Part shown: in pieces, positions 34,454 through 46,600 of the stretch
Numbering within the stretch: the first letter of the stretch is position 1
Layout of the letters: each line of letters begins with the position of its first letter
The notes under the pieces: model-generated
Database searches by the model: none
What the model saw: the letters and a program-made list of their open reading frames with translations, nothing else
Told to the model about the DNA's origin: nothing
Translations under genes and position numbers: made by a program
Assembly: GCA_945643635.1 (NCBI GenBank)
Contig: CALZFC010000013.1
Location: forward strand, 1,651,001 to 1,715,000
Length of the DNA stretch: 64,000 bases
Source: Allodiplogaster sudhausi
Lineage: Eukaryota > Nematoda > Chromadorea > Rhabditida > Diplogasteridae
Reading direction: 5' to 3'

Positions 34454-36080
34454 GCATCAAATTATATAAAGCAATTAATTAACAAGCGACGTGAGAAAGC
34501 ATCACTAAAATTGGCGAAAATTAACCAAAAGAACACGATTCGCCGAAATAGCAAACTTTGTTCTCTCACATCACTCATTGCGGTACGCGTACTATACGAA
34601 TGTTGCGATGCTCCTTTTATTTCGACCGCATTACACTAAAGCGCCGTGTCTCTGCAGTGTGAATCATTTTCGATTTATTTATACTCCGAGATTTTTTTTT
34701 CCATTTGTCAAAAGATAATACGCCGAAAAGAGATGCTGATAGGATAGAATAGAGAAAATTTGATTTTTGAATCAAATCCTGGTTACGGTAGTATACAAAG
34801 TGTGATTGTTGACCCAAAATGTATGCCACTTTCTTGATTCTTTTAAACATTTCAGTTCTGAGTGAAATTGGAACTGATTATACGTGATATTTCCTTCGTT
34901 AAACTTCTATGTTTCTGTTCGATGGCCTTTGTACGGGCCCGCCCATGTTTTTCTCTTGGTTTTTCATAGCAAATGACGGGATTCTGGGTTTTGTGGTTTT
35001 TTTATTTTTCTTTCTTTCACCTTCCATTTCTTGTGCTTTCCTAACCAGGGAATTATGTCAGAAACCGTAAATTTTGAAAAAACGGGGGGGGGGGGTTTGA
35101 ATGTGGAAAGCCCTTGATGCAAATGATTCGGAAAGGAATTGGAGACTATTCTAAATTTTGATATGTTGTTTTCGTTGGTGTCTTGATTGTCTTTCGTACT
35201 CATTTTTCTCTTCCATTTCTCTTTCTCAATCTTCATATAAAATGCATAGAAAAATCAAAGTTTCCTCCTGTTTTCATGCTTCCATCTTTCCCACTTGTCT
35301 TCTTTTTTTTAAATATTCTGTAATGGAAAAGGAAAGAAATCCATTTCGAAACAAAAAGAAATCCAAAATTATATTCAACTGCAGATTGCAGAGACCCGGC
35401 GCTTTAGCCTAGTGATCTCTCTTCAATTCTCTCTCGCTCTCTTTCTCTCTTTTACTCTCTCTCTCTCTTTGCTCGCTCTTTTTCTCAGTCTGTTTCTCGC
35501 GCTCTAACTGAAAAAAAAGAAATCGAAAATGATTTAACTGCAGAGTCAGAGACCCGGCGCTTTAGCATAGTGCGATCGCAATTAAAAGAGCTTCGAAATG
35601 TTCTAACCGATCTGGCGATATACTGGTATTGGCAAATAAAAAAATATAATGTGTGCTCGAAGAAGCGCATCTCATTATGGTATGCAATCGAGTTGTTGAT
35701 TATACGCCATTTGCTTCGCCCTCTAATTTTTTCCATTCTTCTCTAACTTTTCTTTTCTTTTAAAACTGAAAAAAATCCTTTTCGAAAAAAGAAGTTGTAA
35801 ATGATTAAACTGCTTCGTGCAGAGAATTGGCGGTTTAGCGTAATGCGATCGAAATAAAAGGAGCAACCGATCCGTGCTCGAGACAACTCTGAAAAAATGA
35901 AGCATAAAATGATAACTGCAGCAGGAAATCGAGTTTTTCTTCTTTTTAAATGATTTTTAAATCTTTTAATAATATTTTCTCCTTCCCTATAACTTCCAAT
36001 CTCTCAATCCTCTTTCTCTCGTCTTTTTCTTAGTCTCATTCTCTATCTCTCTTTCTCTTTCCCCTTTATCTATGAATGCT
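34454..36080. repeat. Family A copies in both orientations
   Basis: Family A on plus at 34,595-34,700; inverted cores at 35,335-35,410, 35,515-35,600 and 35,700-35,880. A poly-G run is at 35,084-35,095. No coding signal. Confidence 0.5.
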
Positions 36081-36160
36081 TATTTTTCCCTCTGTCTCTC
36101 CCTTGAGGTTAGGCCCGGCCTGGGCCGAACCTCAAGAAAGAGACAGAGAGAAAAATTATA
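36081..36160. repeat. Palindrome centred on GGCCC/GGGCC
   Basis: The arms TTTTTCCCTCTGTCTCTC and GAGACAGAGAGAAAAATTA flank CTTGAGGTT...AACCTCAAG around GGCCCGGCCTGGGCC. Total arm length is about 35 bp with a few mismatches. Confidence 0.75.
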
Positions 36161-37249
36161 CAGGAAGGGAGAGCGAGAGAGAGCGTAGAGATAATAAAGG
36201 ATTAGAAATAAAAGACGCTGTATATACATACATGAAACAATTAAAGGCATACAATAAATACACTTTTGTCAATCTCAAAAAAAAATAGAGAACTTCCCAT
36301 ATTCCAAAGTGCAGTCCATCGGGTCAACCGAATCTAAAGTCTTTTACGATTAGTTTACAAAAGTAACAAATGTAATGTAAATGTTTATTGTTTAAATAAA
36401 AGCGCTTTTAGTTATGCCATTGTTTCCATCGACTAGCGATGCATACCGATGACTCATCGAATATATAGCGATTTAGCGGGCGCAGACCACAGGCTCAACA
36501 AATTGCTACGATATAATTGATTTGGGGGGGGGGTCCCCACAGCACTTGATAAATCTGCCGAAGCCGACATTTCAAGGGGACGCAGAGGACAGGGGAGACG
36601 ATTGAGAGAGGGGGTGAAAAGGCAAAGTACATGGATCGATTGGTAAATTAATGAAATTGAAGCTTTTACCAGTAGTCTCCATTACTTTTTTTCTCTTTGT
36701 AGGCTCGTGATGGTTCTTTGTTTGCATATGTATCCCTCTTTTCCTATTGCGCTCTCTCTCCCCTATCTCATTCATTTATCCCGAACCAATTTCATAGAAA
36801 TCAAATTTGCTTGATATTTAAAAGTATATCTCATTATGACTGCAATATAATTTTTCTTATTTATTTTTATTCATTTTTATTATACTTATTTTTCTTTCTG
36901 AAGTTTTCCTTCACCGGTGCATTTCGCACTTACACAATTGAAAAAATTGAAATTTGAACAAAAATATAAGAAAAAACCTTAATGTTATACATTCTCCACT
37001 AAGACTTCTAAGCTAAAAAAAAAAACAAAGAAATCTGCAAGAAGTCGAGAATGTTGGAATAAAAGTTTCTTTCTTTATTTATTCAAAAAAAAATTACGCT
37101 CCGATCTGGCGAATTTCTACCCGCGGCGAGTCTAGATGCTATATCGTGAATGGAAAATGTTCAATTGAGTTCGCATGTCGTAACCAGGATAGTATCACCA
37201 AAACCCCGATGATAGATGAGTGAGAGACGGCGGAAACAGTTAATTCATT
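36161..37249. other. AT-rich DNA with an inverted family G piece
   Basis: Family G inverted at 37,075-37,195 (TCCGATCTGGCGAATTTCTAC...GAACCAGGAT-like). The rest is AT-rich with short poly-G at 36,524. No gene seen. Confidence 0.4.
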
Positions 37250-38000
37250 TTTAATATTGCTAATATTTTCAATTATATATTCTATTATCATTGAACCTCG
37301 CCATTCTGTGTGACAACAAATTATATGTGCCTATTAAAATTAAAAGCAATGGAATTGGTTTTTTTTCATTACAATTAAAACTCCGACAAAGGTGTTTGCT
37401 GTTATTAGAATTGGAACACTGGAATCAATTTCTGTTTTTTTTTAACTAAAAATGATTTATATCTTATAAACGTCCTCTGCCTTTTGTCCCATCAAGGATA
37501 AACATATTGCATGAATGATCCTGGCGGTGACATCTGATCTGAGATAACGAATTGTTTAGTATTTTTACACGAAAGAACACGTTTAGAATTTTTAAATCGA
37601 AACAAACAAAGCTCTTGCTGAACATTTATCTATTACTACTCGTATTATTCGATTTGTACCAATTAGTCTAACCGGACATTTCCTCCTATCTATTTAAGAA
37701 ACCTAAACTATTTATTTCTATAATGCCAAATTCATATTATTTTTAATCTATCTGTCTTTCGCTCACTCTCTCTCTCTCTCTCTTTAAATTTCTCTCTCTT
37801 TCTCTCTCTCCCTACTTCCCTTTGCCTCTCTTTCCTTCTCTCCCTCCCTCATTTCCTCTGCGTCTCTTTCTCTCTCTCATTCCCTTTGCCGTCGGCTGCC
37901 CTGCCAGACGCTTCCCTTCTATGCTGCGCGGTTTTGCAGTTCCGCTCAAACGCCACGCCCTCTTTTTCTATACTCGCTTATTGAGCGATTCACTTTCAAT
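37250..38000 (+). repeat. Family B element, copy 3 (partial)
   Basis: Shares TAGTCTAACCGGACATTT...ATTTAAGAAACCTAAACTATTT, a CT tract, TCTATGCTGCGCGGTTTTGC and CAGTTCCGCTCAAACGCCACGCC with copies 1 and 2, in the orientation of copy 1. Confidence 0.65.
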
Positions 38001-38916
38001 CTTCCCGTCTCTATCTCTTATTATTATCTCTCTTCAATTCCCTCTCTCTCCCCTATTTCTTTTTCATCCCTGAATCCTATGAAAAGAAATTGAGTTCTCG
38101 ATTTATATATTTATCTCTAAAATGCTGAAAAATTTTCATACGATGGCGTTTAAGTCGATCACAGATTCACTCTCTTTCTCTCTTTCTCTCTCTCCTTCTC
38201 TCGCTCTCTCTCTCTCTCTCGCTCACTTTCTCTCTCACTCTCTCCGTTTCTCTTGCTCTGCCCTCTATAGCGCATATAAATGTAACTTTTTCTTTGACTT
38301 TTTTTTCATATTTTAAAACAAAGTGCATATGCCCACGTTGAATTTATGCCAATTGATTCGCCATCTAATCTTTTTCGAAAAATAAATCGAAAATGATTCA
38401 ACTGCTAAGTGCAGAGACACGGCTGTTTAGCGCTGTGCGATCGCAACAAAAGGAGCAACACTGAGGGAACACAGATCCCCTCTTGCCTTTGCTTCCGCCC
38501 TGTTCAATTCGCCATCTCTTGCTCTTTATTCCTAGACAGGCGACGGGGACAGAAACAGAGAGTAAAGCGCGCATACTTTATTCCTTGGCACCGGAGAGAG
38601 CGGAATTTCAAGTGATGGAAGAGCCGCGCTGCCTTGAAGGGATGCTGGATGTCGTACTTCTCAAGGTAGACAGCGGCCAATTCTAAGAAGGCAATATAAT
38701 AAATAATTATCACAGCGTTTTTAGTGCAGTAGAATGATGGACGTCTCATGTTTCTCCCAATTTACGGCCGATGTCCGTCAATTAGATCTCGAACGATATA
38801 AAATGAACAGAATTTCTAGGCGCAGCGGTCGCGATCCGCGGTTTTTTTAGTCCATGGCCAATGAAAGAACATACTAGGTGCTACATACTAGATAAAAATG
38901 ATGTTAAGGTCCGCAC
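38001..38916. repeat. CT tract, inverted family A and inverted family F
   Basis: A CT tract at 38,168-38,255, an inverted family A core at 38,370-38,460 and inverted family F at 38,480-38,650 (CTTTATTCCTTGGCACCGG). The stretch just downstream of the chemoreceptor TM4 exon shows no further receptor exon. Confidence 0.55.
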
Positions 38917-39055
38917 CCGCGTATCCATCTTCCATTGGCATATATCCAACATCGCAGGCGATGAACCACAAGAACACTTGGAGCCAGAAGACGAACCCGA
39001 GGATGGTGACGGACCACCTCTTTCCGAAGATGTTCAACGCTGAGGGACTTAAAAC

Positions 39056-39095
39056 ATTTCTTTAAACAAAAACACGTGCTTTTGTTTAAAGAAAT
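39056..39095. repeat. 40-bp palindrome between receptor exons
   Basis: The 16-nt arm ATTTCTTTAAACAAAA and its exact complement surround an 8-nt loop containing CACGTG. Another copy of one arm follows at 39,096-39,111. It occupies most of the short gap between the TM3 and TM4 exons. Confidence 0.9.
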
Positions 39096-39276
39096 TTTGT
39101 TTAAAGAAATCCAGTTTGGAGAATATTTGCCTTATTCATTTTTCCCATTACCTACCAATCGTTGAAAAAGAAGATACCAATTAGGATATTGAAACTGCCA
39201 AGGCGCGGTAAATAAAGTGGTAAGAGAGCAGGACGAATGATTGAGAAAACGAGGCTCCCCAGTAGCTGGCGAGTAC

Positions 39277-40157
39277 CTGAGACCATAATGTTTCACTCTA
39301 TATTTTAAATGTTAATAAATGCATGCCTTAAGATTTTTTCTAAGTTTTATCTTAGATTTTAAGAAAAGTAAAGAAATAGGAACGCTTACACTTTGATATG
39401 GCCAATTTGACAAGGCGTCAATTTGGACGGAAAAGAGTGAAAAGGTCGTCTTGTAAATGATGATATGTGGAGAGTGTTCATGTTTTGTGAAAGGAATCAT
39501 GCAGATAAAATATTAATAACCATATGTTGCTGTAAGAAAAAATGTATATTAATAACAAATAAAATGTTAGAACAATACAACAACAATTAATGGTGAAATC
39601 TTTTTTATAATTAACTTTTTTTATCAAAAAGAAAGATAAATAAAGGAATAAAACGTTTAATGCAAAAAAAATTAACGCTCCTTGATTGTTCAGATTCTCT
39701 CTCTCTCTCTGTTCACTCTCACCTCTTTTGGTCCTCTTTTCTCTCTCTGTCTCACTCACTCTCTCTCTCTTTCTCTCTCCTTCTCCACTCTCTCTCTCTC
39801 TCCTTCTCCGCTCCCTCTGTCTTCATTGCAAAACTAGCACTGTGATTCTTACAACCACCCTTCTTCTCGTTTGCCATGATATCTTTCTTCCGTGTTTGTT
39901 TAAACCGCCTGGTCGTAAACATTCTTGAAAATTGCGCACGCAGTGACAAAAAAATTATTCTTTTAAAAACATATTTAAAAAAAAAATTAACAAAAATAAT
40001 AATAATATTAATCAAACTCAAAGTTAATGATGAGCTTTTTTTAATACATAATTCACTTTTTAAGGAAAATAAAAAAAAAGACAAATAAAGGAATAAAGAA
40101 AAAAAGATATAATTGATTCTCAAAAAAAAGAAAGAAAGGATCAGCTGGTTTACTCAC
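39277..40157. other. Receptor intron: AT-rich with a CT tract
   Basis: AT-rich sequence with a CT tract at 39,690-39,830. Open frames on either strand are tract or A/T-rich translations. Confidence 0.5.
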
Positions 40158-40282
40158 GGGCGTCAATATAAACTGTACAAACGAAAAGTAAGAGTCGCTT
40201 GTCGCGAAGGCCATCACCAGATATTTGTAGCGGCCAATCTCCTTTGCAGAGCGGCGATGAGCACACCAGAAGACAGCGAACA

Positions 40283-41284
40283 CTGTAAGAGTCATCAAAA
40301 TTATTTGCAGAAAAAAAAATAATTCTAAAAAAAAACAATTTTTAAAAGATAAAAAACAATAACAAAAATAAGAATAAGATTAATCAAATTCAAAAATTAT
40401 AACAAAGAAAAAACGGTGCAAACAACTCGAAAGGAGAAATGGGGGATACGAAAACGAAAAGAGTGACAAAGGAATTCGAGATAAGAGCAAAACAAAAACG
40501 CAACTAATTTTATTCAATTCTACTTCGTCAAGTAAAGTATCACTGAACTATTACCGACATTTTTTTATTTCGATTATTAACATTTTTTTTATCTTTCTTT
40601 CCTCTCTTCTTTCGACTTTTGAATTTATCTCTTCCCCTTACCATTAGTTGTTGCGAAAAATTCATTTCTAATATTGTTTTTTTTTGATTTTCACTTATAG
40701 CCACCTAAAACACACTTGTTAGTTTTCCACGAACCAGTTGAATTTGTGCAAAAGCAGCTTTACGAAAACTACTTGTTCCTTGTATTATTTTTTTCTTTTT
40801 TCTTTCTTCATTTTCAGGTTGCACCACGTGCTAAACCCTCACGAATTTGGAATTAATTACAAATTAGATTTTTTTTTTCTGTGTCACGTCCTGAAGATAA
40901 AGCACTCATATGATAACAAATATTATTTACAATTTATTTACAATTTCAGGAACATTTTGAGCGACAACAACAAGAAATGCATAAAATAGCATTAAAAGAC
41001 GGATTAACTATCTCCTTCTTGAGAAACAATATAGTAAAGACTGAAATATTTGATGGTAACAGTAAAAATTGAAGCAGACAATCAAGACAAGGCGTACGGT
41101 GTAAGGCACAAGTACAAGAGCATGATTAATTAATTAAGGATTACGAGAGACTTGTCATTTAAATGATAACATGGAAAGAATGAGGAAAAGTTGACAAGTA
41201 ATTAAAAAATGAAAAAGGAGAAGCAAATGCGGGAAAAGCTCGCTGATTGTGTGAGAGAAGCTGGGGACCTATTTAAACACTGGT
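40283..41284. other. AT-rich intergenic sequence
   Basis: Very AT-rich with homopolymer runs. I searched it for a first exon of the chemoreceptor (a TM1 segment ending in phase 1) and found none I could support. Confidence 0.4.
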
Positions 41285-41415
41285 TCTCTCTCTCTCACTT
41301 TCTCTCTCTTTCTCCTCTCTCTCTCTCTCTCTTTCTCCTCTCTCTCTCTCTCTTTCTCCTCTCTCTCTCTCTCTCTCTTTCTCCTCTCTCTCTCTTTCTC
41401 CTCTCTCTCTCTCTT

Positions 41416-41460
<45 letters not shown>

Positions 41461-41670
41461 CTGTCTCTCTCTCTGTCTCTCTTTCTCTTGTCTCTCTCTC
41501 TCTTTCTCTCTGGCCCTTTCTCCTCTCACTCTCTCTCTCTCTCACTTTCTCTATCATTATCTCTCTCGCCCTTTCTCTTCTCTCTCTCTCTCTCTCTCCT
41601 CTCTATCTCTCTCTCCTCTCTCCCTCTTTCTCCTCTCTTCTCTCTCACCGTCTCTCTATCTCCCCCCTCT
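41285..41670. repeat. Long imperfect CT tract
   Basis: About 385 bp of CTCTCT with regular TTTCTCCT interruptions, abutting the stop codon of the TASOR-like gene at 41,671. On the gene's sense strand it is GA-rich and would form the start of the 3' UTR or flank. Confidence 0.9.
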
Positions 41671-42283
41671 CTAATCCAGCACGTTAATCTCATATTCATC
41701 TTCGCCGTCGACTTCATCCAGTGCCTGGACAGCAACGCATCGCACTCGATTCGAAACATCTGCCTCGGCCTCGGGCTCTCCTGACAATGTTCGTTATCTC
41801 ATTCTCTCGATAATCATTTTTGGGACCTTCTGCGGGAATAGGTTAGGGGATGGCTTCTTTTAGAAAGGATGGATTTGGGACGTGAACATTTACGGGGGGA
41901 ATATGGATGAGAACATTTTAGAAAGAAGGTTAAGATGTGTCGGAAAGTTTTCTTAAGGAATGTGTTGAAAAACAATTTTTCTCACAATCAGCCTGCTGAG
42001 AGGGAATTCCCCCCCCCCCTTTGCTCAACAAGGCACTTGCCTTGTTCTCATTGTCAGAGCACTGGGATGAGGGGAGAAAAGCTGTGTGATACCGTACCAT
42101 CAATGAACTGCTGATGATGCTGCGTGTAAGATGGGCTTGCTTCTGGAGAGCGTGATCGAGAAGGAGAAGTCGTGGGCGAGAAGGCGGCCTTCTCCTTCTC
42201 TCCATTATCCGCCTCTTCGTCATCGTCATCGAACTCTTCCCAATCTGCATCGGGCTCTTCTTCTGCTATCAAACGATCCTCGG
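41671..42283 (-). CDS. TASOR-like gene, acidic C-terminal exons
   Basis: Exons 42,283-42,098 and 41,780-41,671 encode EEEPDADWEEFDDDDEEAD, then an SPSRSRSPEASP stretch and a tail ending DEYEINVLD before the TAG at 41,671-41,673. The phase-1 junction produces Gly-Glu across the intron. Confidence 0.75.
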
Positions 42284-43520
42284 CTGATTGAAGAGAAGCG
42301 AGAGACGCGGCGCGGTTGCCTGTGAGAACAGTAGGGATCTCTCTCTCTCTCTCCCTCGCTCTCTCTTTCTCTCAGTCTCCCCCCCCCACTCTCTCTCTCT
42401 CTGTTTCTCCCTCTCTCTCTCTCTCTCGCCTTCAGAAAGTACTTCCTTTTTGCCGGCGTTCATGGTCAACAAAGTAACATCATTTTAAAGTGATCCAGCA
42501 ATGAGTTTTGTATTTAAGTGAAACATGAATGACCTCGGTCAATAATGTACTTTGACCTTTGACTTTACGCTAATTGTTCGACACATTAAATTTAGTTTTT
42601 TTTTAACACGATAAATTCTTTTAAATTCTAAACAAATGCTCATGCAAGAAATATAACTGCTGTTGGTCGAACAGTCAGAGAGGGTGGAATAAATATTTTA
42701 CAAAAAAAATATTTAAAAAAAAGATTGTTTAGATAACTGATAAAGAACGGCTGCTACCTTGCAATTGATAGAAGTAGCCCTGTGGAATGCGCGAGACTTC
42801 GAGGCCACGCGCATGGAAGTCGTGCCGGATCGCAGGGCAGTCGGCCAGGTCGCGCAGCCACCAATGGGATGGCTGCTCCTGCTCCTGCTGCATCGTTGCC
42901 AGCCTGAAAGTTCATTCCAATTGAACATACAGCATAATTGGTACAATACTGGCAAGGTTAGCAGCATTGCCACGTAACATGTGCAAGGATGGCACTCAAA
43001 AAAAGTATCTATTTTTTCAAATTTGTTTTTAAAGATAATTTTATTTTAAATATCCTATTTAAAATAAAAATTGGTCAAAAATTTTAAAAATATATATAAA
43101 AATAATGTTTAAAATAAAAATAATATTTATAATAAAGAGGAAGCCATCGTACCCATGAATGGGCACCTTTTCAGGAAATAAATGCAATATGCTTTTTTTT
43201 CTTATTTTTTTTTTAAAGATAATTATATTTTAAATATATTATTTAAAATAAAAATAATCAGTAAAGATTTCTTATAAATACATATAAAAATAATATTTAA
43301 AAAAAAGAGGAAGCCATCGTACCCATGAATGGGCGCCGGGTGCAGCGTGACAATGTGGAGGGAGGGCGGAGAAGAGGAAGAAGAAGAGGAAGAAGAGGAC
43401 GACCAGCGGAAGCCGAGCTCCGAGGCGACGATCGAGTCGGGAATGATCAGGATGTAGGAGAAGGCGTCTGGACGGCAGATGCAGCCCTGAGGCAGGAGGG
43501 ATTGCGATAGGAGAGAAAGA

Positions 43521-43600
<80 letters not shown>

Positions 43601-46600
43601 AGAGCAAGTAGGAAAAGTGAGACGGAGCAAGTACGAACCGCTCTCTTGCCGGCCATGAGGAAGTTGACATCGCGCAGATGCTCGTTGACCTTCTGATTCT
43701 GATTCTGTTTCCCGTCCTTCCGATTGTCCTTCTTCTTTGTCGTCCTCGCTCTCGCTGTGTAATAGTTCGCGTAGAGGTTTCCATGCGAGGAGGCTTTCTG
43801 GAAGAAAAAAAGTTCTCTATTTTCGTTGTTATTTCTAAAAACATTTCATCAACAGTTAAAATTATGTAGGTCAAAAATTACTTTTTGTTGCAATATATTG
43901 ATATAATGGCTAATAGGTACATTGAATTCATACATACGTGTTGAGAGATAGGAAAATGATTTCGACAAAAATTTTTTTTAAATACAAGTTGATTTATACA
44001 AACTGTCCACTTACACCCTCGATGTCTGCCTTTGGCACCGGGACATCAAAGCCTCTCGTGAGAGGGAAGTCTACGCCAGAGTGCAGGAGGCTTCGAAGAG
44101 CCTTGCGAATCTCCCAGACGGGAAGCCAGAACTCGAGTTCCATGGAATGGCTGTAAATTATACGTATTTAGACGAAGAAATAACAAATTAAAAGAAGAAG
44201 AAGAAAAGAAGAACACTAAAAATAAATACCTTATACAATGTATTTATTGGCAGAAAAAAAGAAGCGAGAATTTTTTGACATTCATTCAAAAGAACGCGAA
44301 TTCAAAAATTATTTAAATATATTTTTTTAAGCTTACAGTTCAGCAGGCGGCAGAGCCTTGCCAGCGACAGAGAAGAAGGCAAGGTCGGGCAGGCTAATAG
44401 CGCCGCCTCCGTGCCAGTTACTGTCGAATAGGAAGGTCGCTTCTCCGGTGCCGACGAAGTAGCCACGGGCGGGCAGAAAGCGCCTCAAAACACAATTTAA
44501 GTGTTGTTTTTTTATTTAAATAAAAGACGCTTTAAAAAAATCCCATCTAATCAACACTAAGTAGTCGTCCTCTCTTTTTTTAAATAATTTTTGTTTATTT
44601 CCCAAACTACTGTCAGTATCCGCTAAATATACTTATTACGCAAGCAAACAATTTTACTTTAGTTAGCTAGATCACTTTTTTGTGAATCATCGTTGAAGAG
44701 CAAGAATGCGTTTTTTTTTCTTTTTTTTTCTCTCTTCAGAATGTGCAAGAGAGTACCTTGAGGCGGTCAACGCTGTGCAGCGCAGATCGAGAACGGCGTA
44801 CGGGATGACATTCTTGAGCACGGCGACCGGCCTCTTGGTCTCGTCGTCAAAGTCGTAGACGAACAACTGGTGGAAGTATAGAAGATGTATTTGTCAGGGT
44901 TTTAAAGATAAAAAAAATCAGAGTTTGAAAAAAGTAGTAAATCCCGACAACTATCAGGGTTAAAAAAAGTATATCCACAAGCGACTATTAATCGAGAGAC
45001 ATCAGCCACTTACAAGATTGTCAAGGTAGAGATCATGCTGCGACGGGTCGGCCGGGCCCATTAGCCTCGTTCGAAGCGAGTGCGCGCGATGAGCAGCGTG
45101 CGGCCCGCCCGCGTAACCGAGATCCACCTGGAAGTTGGCAAAATTTTCTACGTAGCTCCAAGGCGAAACTTCGATGAGGCTACACTAAAAAAAGCAAATT
45201 TCCAAATTTTTGTGTAGCCTCATCGACATTTCGTAAACTTAAGACAAGTAAGATACGGTAGTGGCACTCCGCACTAAAAAGTTTGGTCAGACTCTGCTGC
45301 GTACCCCGAGTGGCTCGTTGCCAGTGTGCACCTTGCACACGAGAATGCGCGAGGTCAGGTTGCATGACGTGGATGGCAATGTGGCATCGACAGCCGTGCT
45401 CAGGTAGACGCCAGCGGAATGCGCCTTGACGAGCCCGGTGGCGTACTGGCCAACAGACGCGACGCCATGCACGACTGCTCGCTCGAGCTGTAGTAAGACA
45501 AAAAATGAAATCAAAAATACAGTAAAGTTACTTGCTAGAAAATAAATACAGTAATGTTACTTGCTAGAAAATAAATACAGTAATGTTACTCGCTAGAAAA
45601 TAAATACAGTAATGTTACCTGCTAGAAAATAAATACAATAATGTTACTTGCTAGAGTAGCATTGGACGGGGAGAACTTTAGCACATGTCGTGGATTACCG
45701 CTGATAAAATATGAGACCCGTTGAGATAAAATGAGAGAAAACGTATTGCGTCAGGAATTAATATACATTTGGAAAAAGTGAAATAAAAAAAATGCAAAAC
45801 TGAAGCTAACAATACGGTCATCGTAGCCGATCTGCATGAAAGCCAGCATCGATATGGCAGCGTTCTGACCGTGCTCGAAGCGACGCGAGGCAGCCTCATC
45901 CTGAAGTGTGAATCTATAACGCGGACCGACGCGGCTCAAATTTAGCCCGGCCCTGCCAGGAACTGACCATGAGAACAAATTGTTTACATTTTGGTGATAT
46001 GGCGAGCTCTTCTTTCACGGCGAACCAAGGCGATAAATGAAAAAAATCGGTTTTTTTTTGGCCACGTGCCACGCAAGGCTAACAATACAAAATGCGCTGA
46101 GCTAAGTCACCGTGCTTTCTCCAATAAATTGACGTTCAAAGGGGATTTTTTAGGCTTGGCACGGGTATATGGATCAATCAAAACAGGGTGGGCATGCAAA
46201 GGCGAAGGGCAACAAGGTGGGGTTTCTGATTCAACTAATTTTACCAAATAACGTCATACCTGACTGGCGAGGCGAGCGCATGTGATCTTCTTGATGCTGG
46301 CAATCTCGAATCGATCGGCATGCGGCTTGTGCGCAAGCGTCCTCATCACTTCCGCCACCATCTAAAGTAGGCAGCATGGTGAATAGTCACTTTATGGTAA
46401 GAAAAGGCGGAAAAAAAACAGATACTTCATTATCAGACGTGATAGAAAATAAAGAAAGAAATCAAACCTCTGCTTCGTTCTCGAATGGAGCGAGAAGAGC
46501 ATCTCCGCAACGCGACGGGAGCTCGCTAATTGTGAGCTGCTCCATAGGAAGACTTGATCAATGAAAATAAAAGAAAGTTAACTGTTTATTCGCTTACCGG

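Larger units (their letters stand above)
38917..40282 (-). pseudogene. Nematode Str-type 7TM chemoreceptor fragment
   Basis: Three minus-strand exons are visible. Exon 40,158-40,282 encodes the end of TM1 to TM2 (KEIGRYKYLVMAFATSDSYF), with TTACAG before it and a GTGAGT donor after. Exon 39,196-39,276 encodes TM3 with SFVLLSYHFIYRALAV, a hallmark of nematode Str/Srj receptors. Exon 38,917-39,039 encodes TM4 (WSVTILGFVFWLQVFLWFIA) and part of the next loop. The first junction is in phase. After TM3 the frame meets a stop at 39,181-39,183, and no donor there restores phase with the TM4 exon. The start, TM1 and TM5-TM7 exons were not found, and repeats lie next to the 3' side. I infer a degenerate or partial chemosensory GPCR gene. 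Confidence 0.6.

Noticed and set aside
38861..39043. Acidic 60-codon frame on the plus strand (EPEDEPEDGDGPPLSED)
   Set aside because: It is the antisense shadow of the chemoreceptor TM4 exon. Codon bias and the hydrophobic pattern support the minus strand.
41209..41784. Long Ser/Leu/Phe-rich open frame on the plus strand
   Set aside because: It is the translation of an imperfect CT microsatellite and overlaps the antisense last exon of the TASOR-like gene. The same applies to all other Ser/Leu-rich and Arg/Glu-rich frames, for example 55,924-56,676, 58,395-59,363 and 60,528-61,139.
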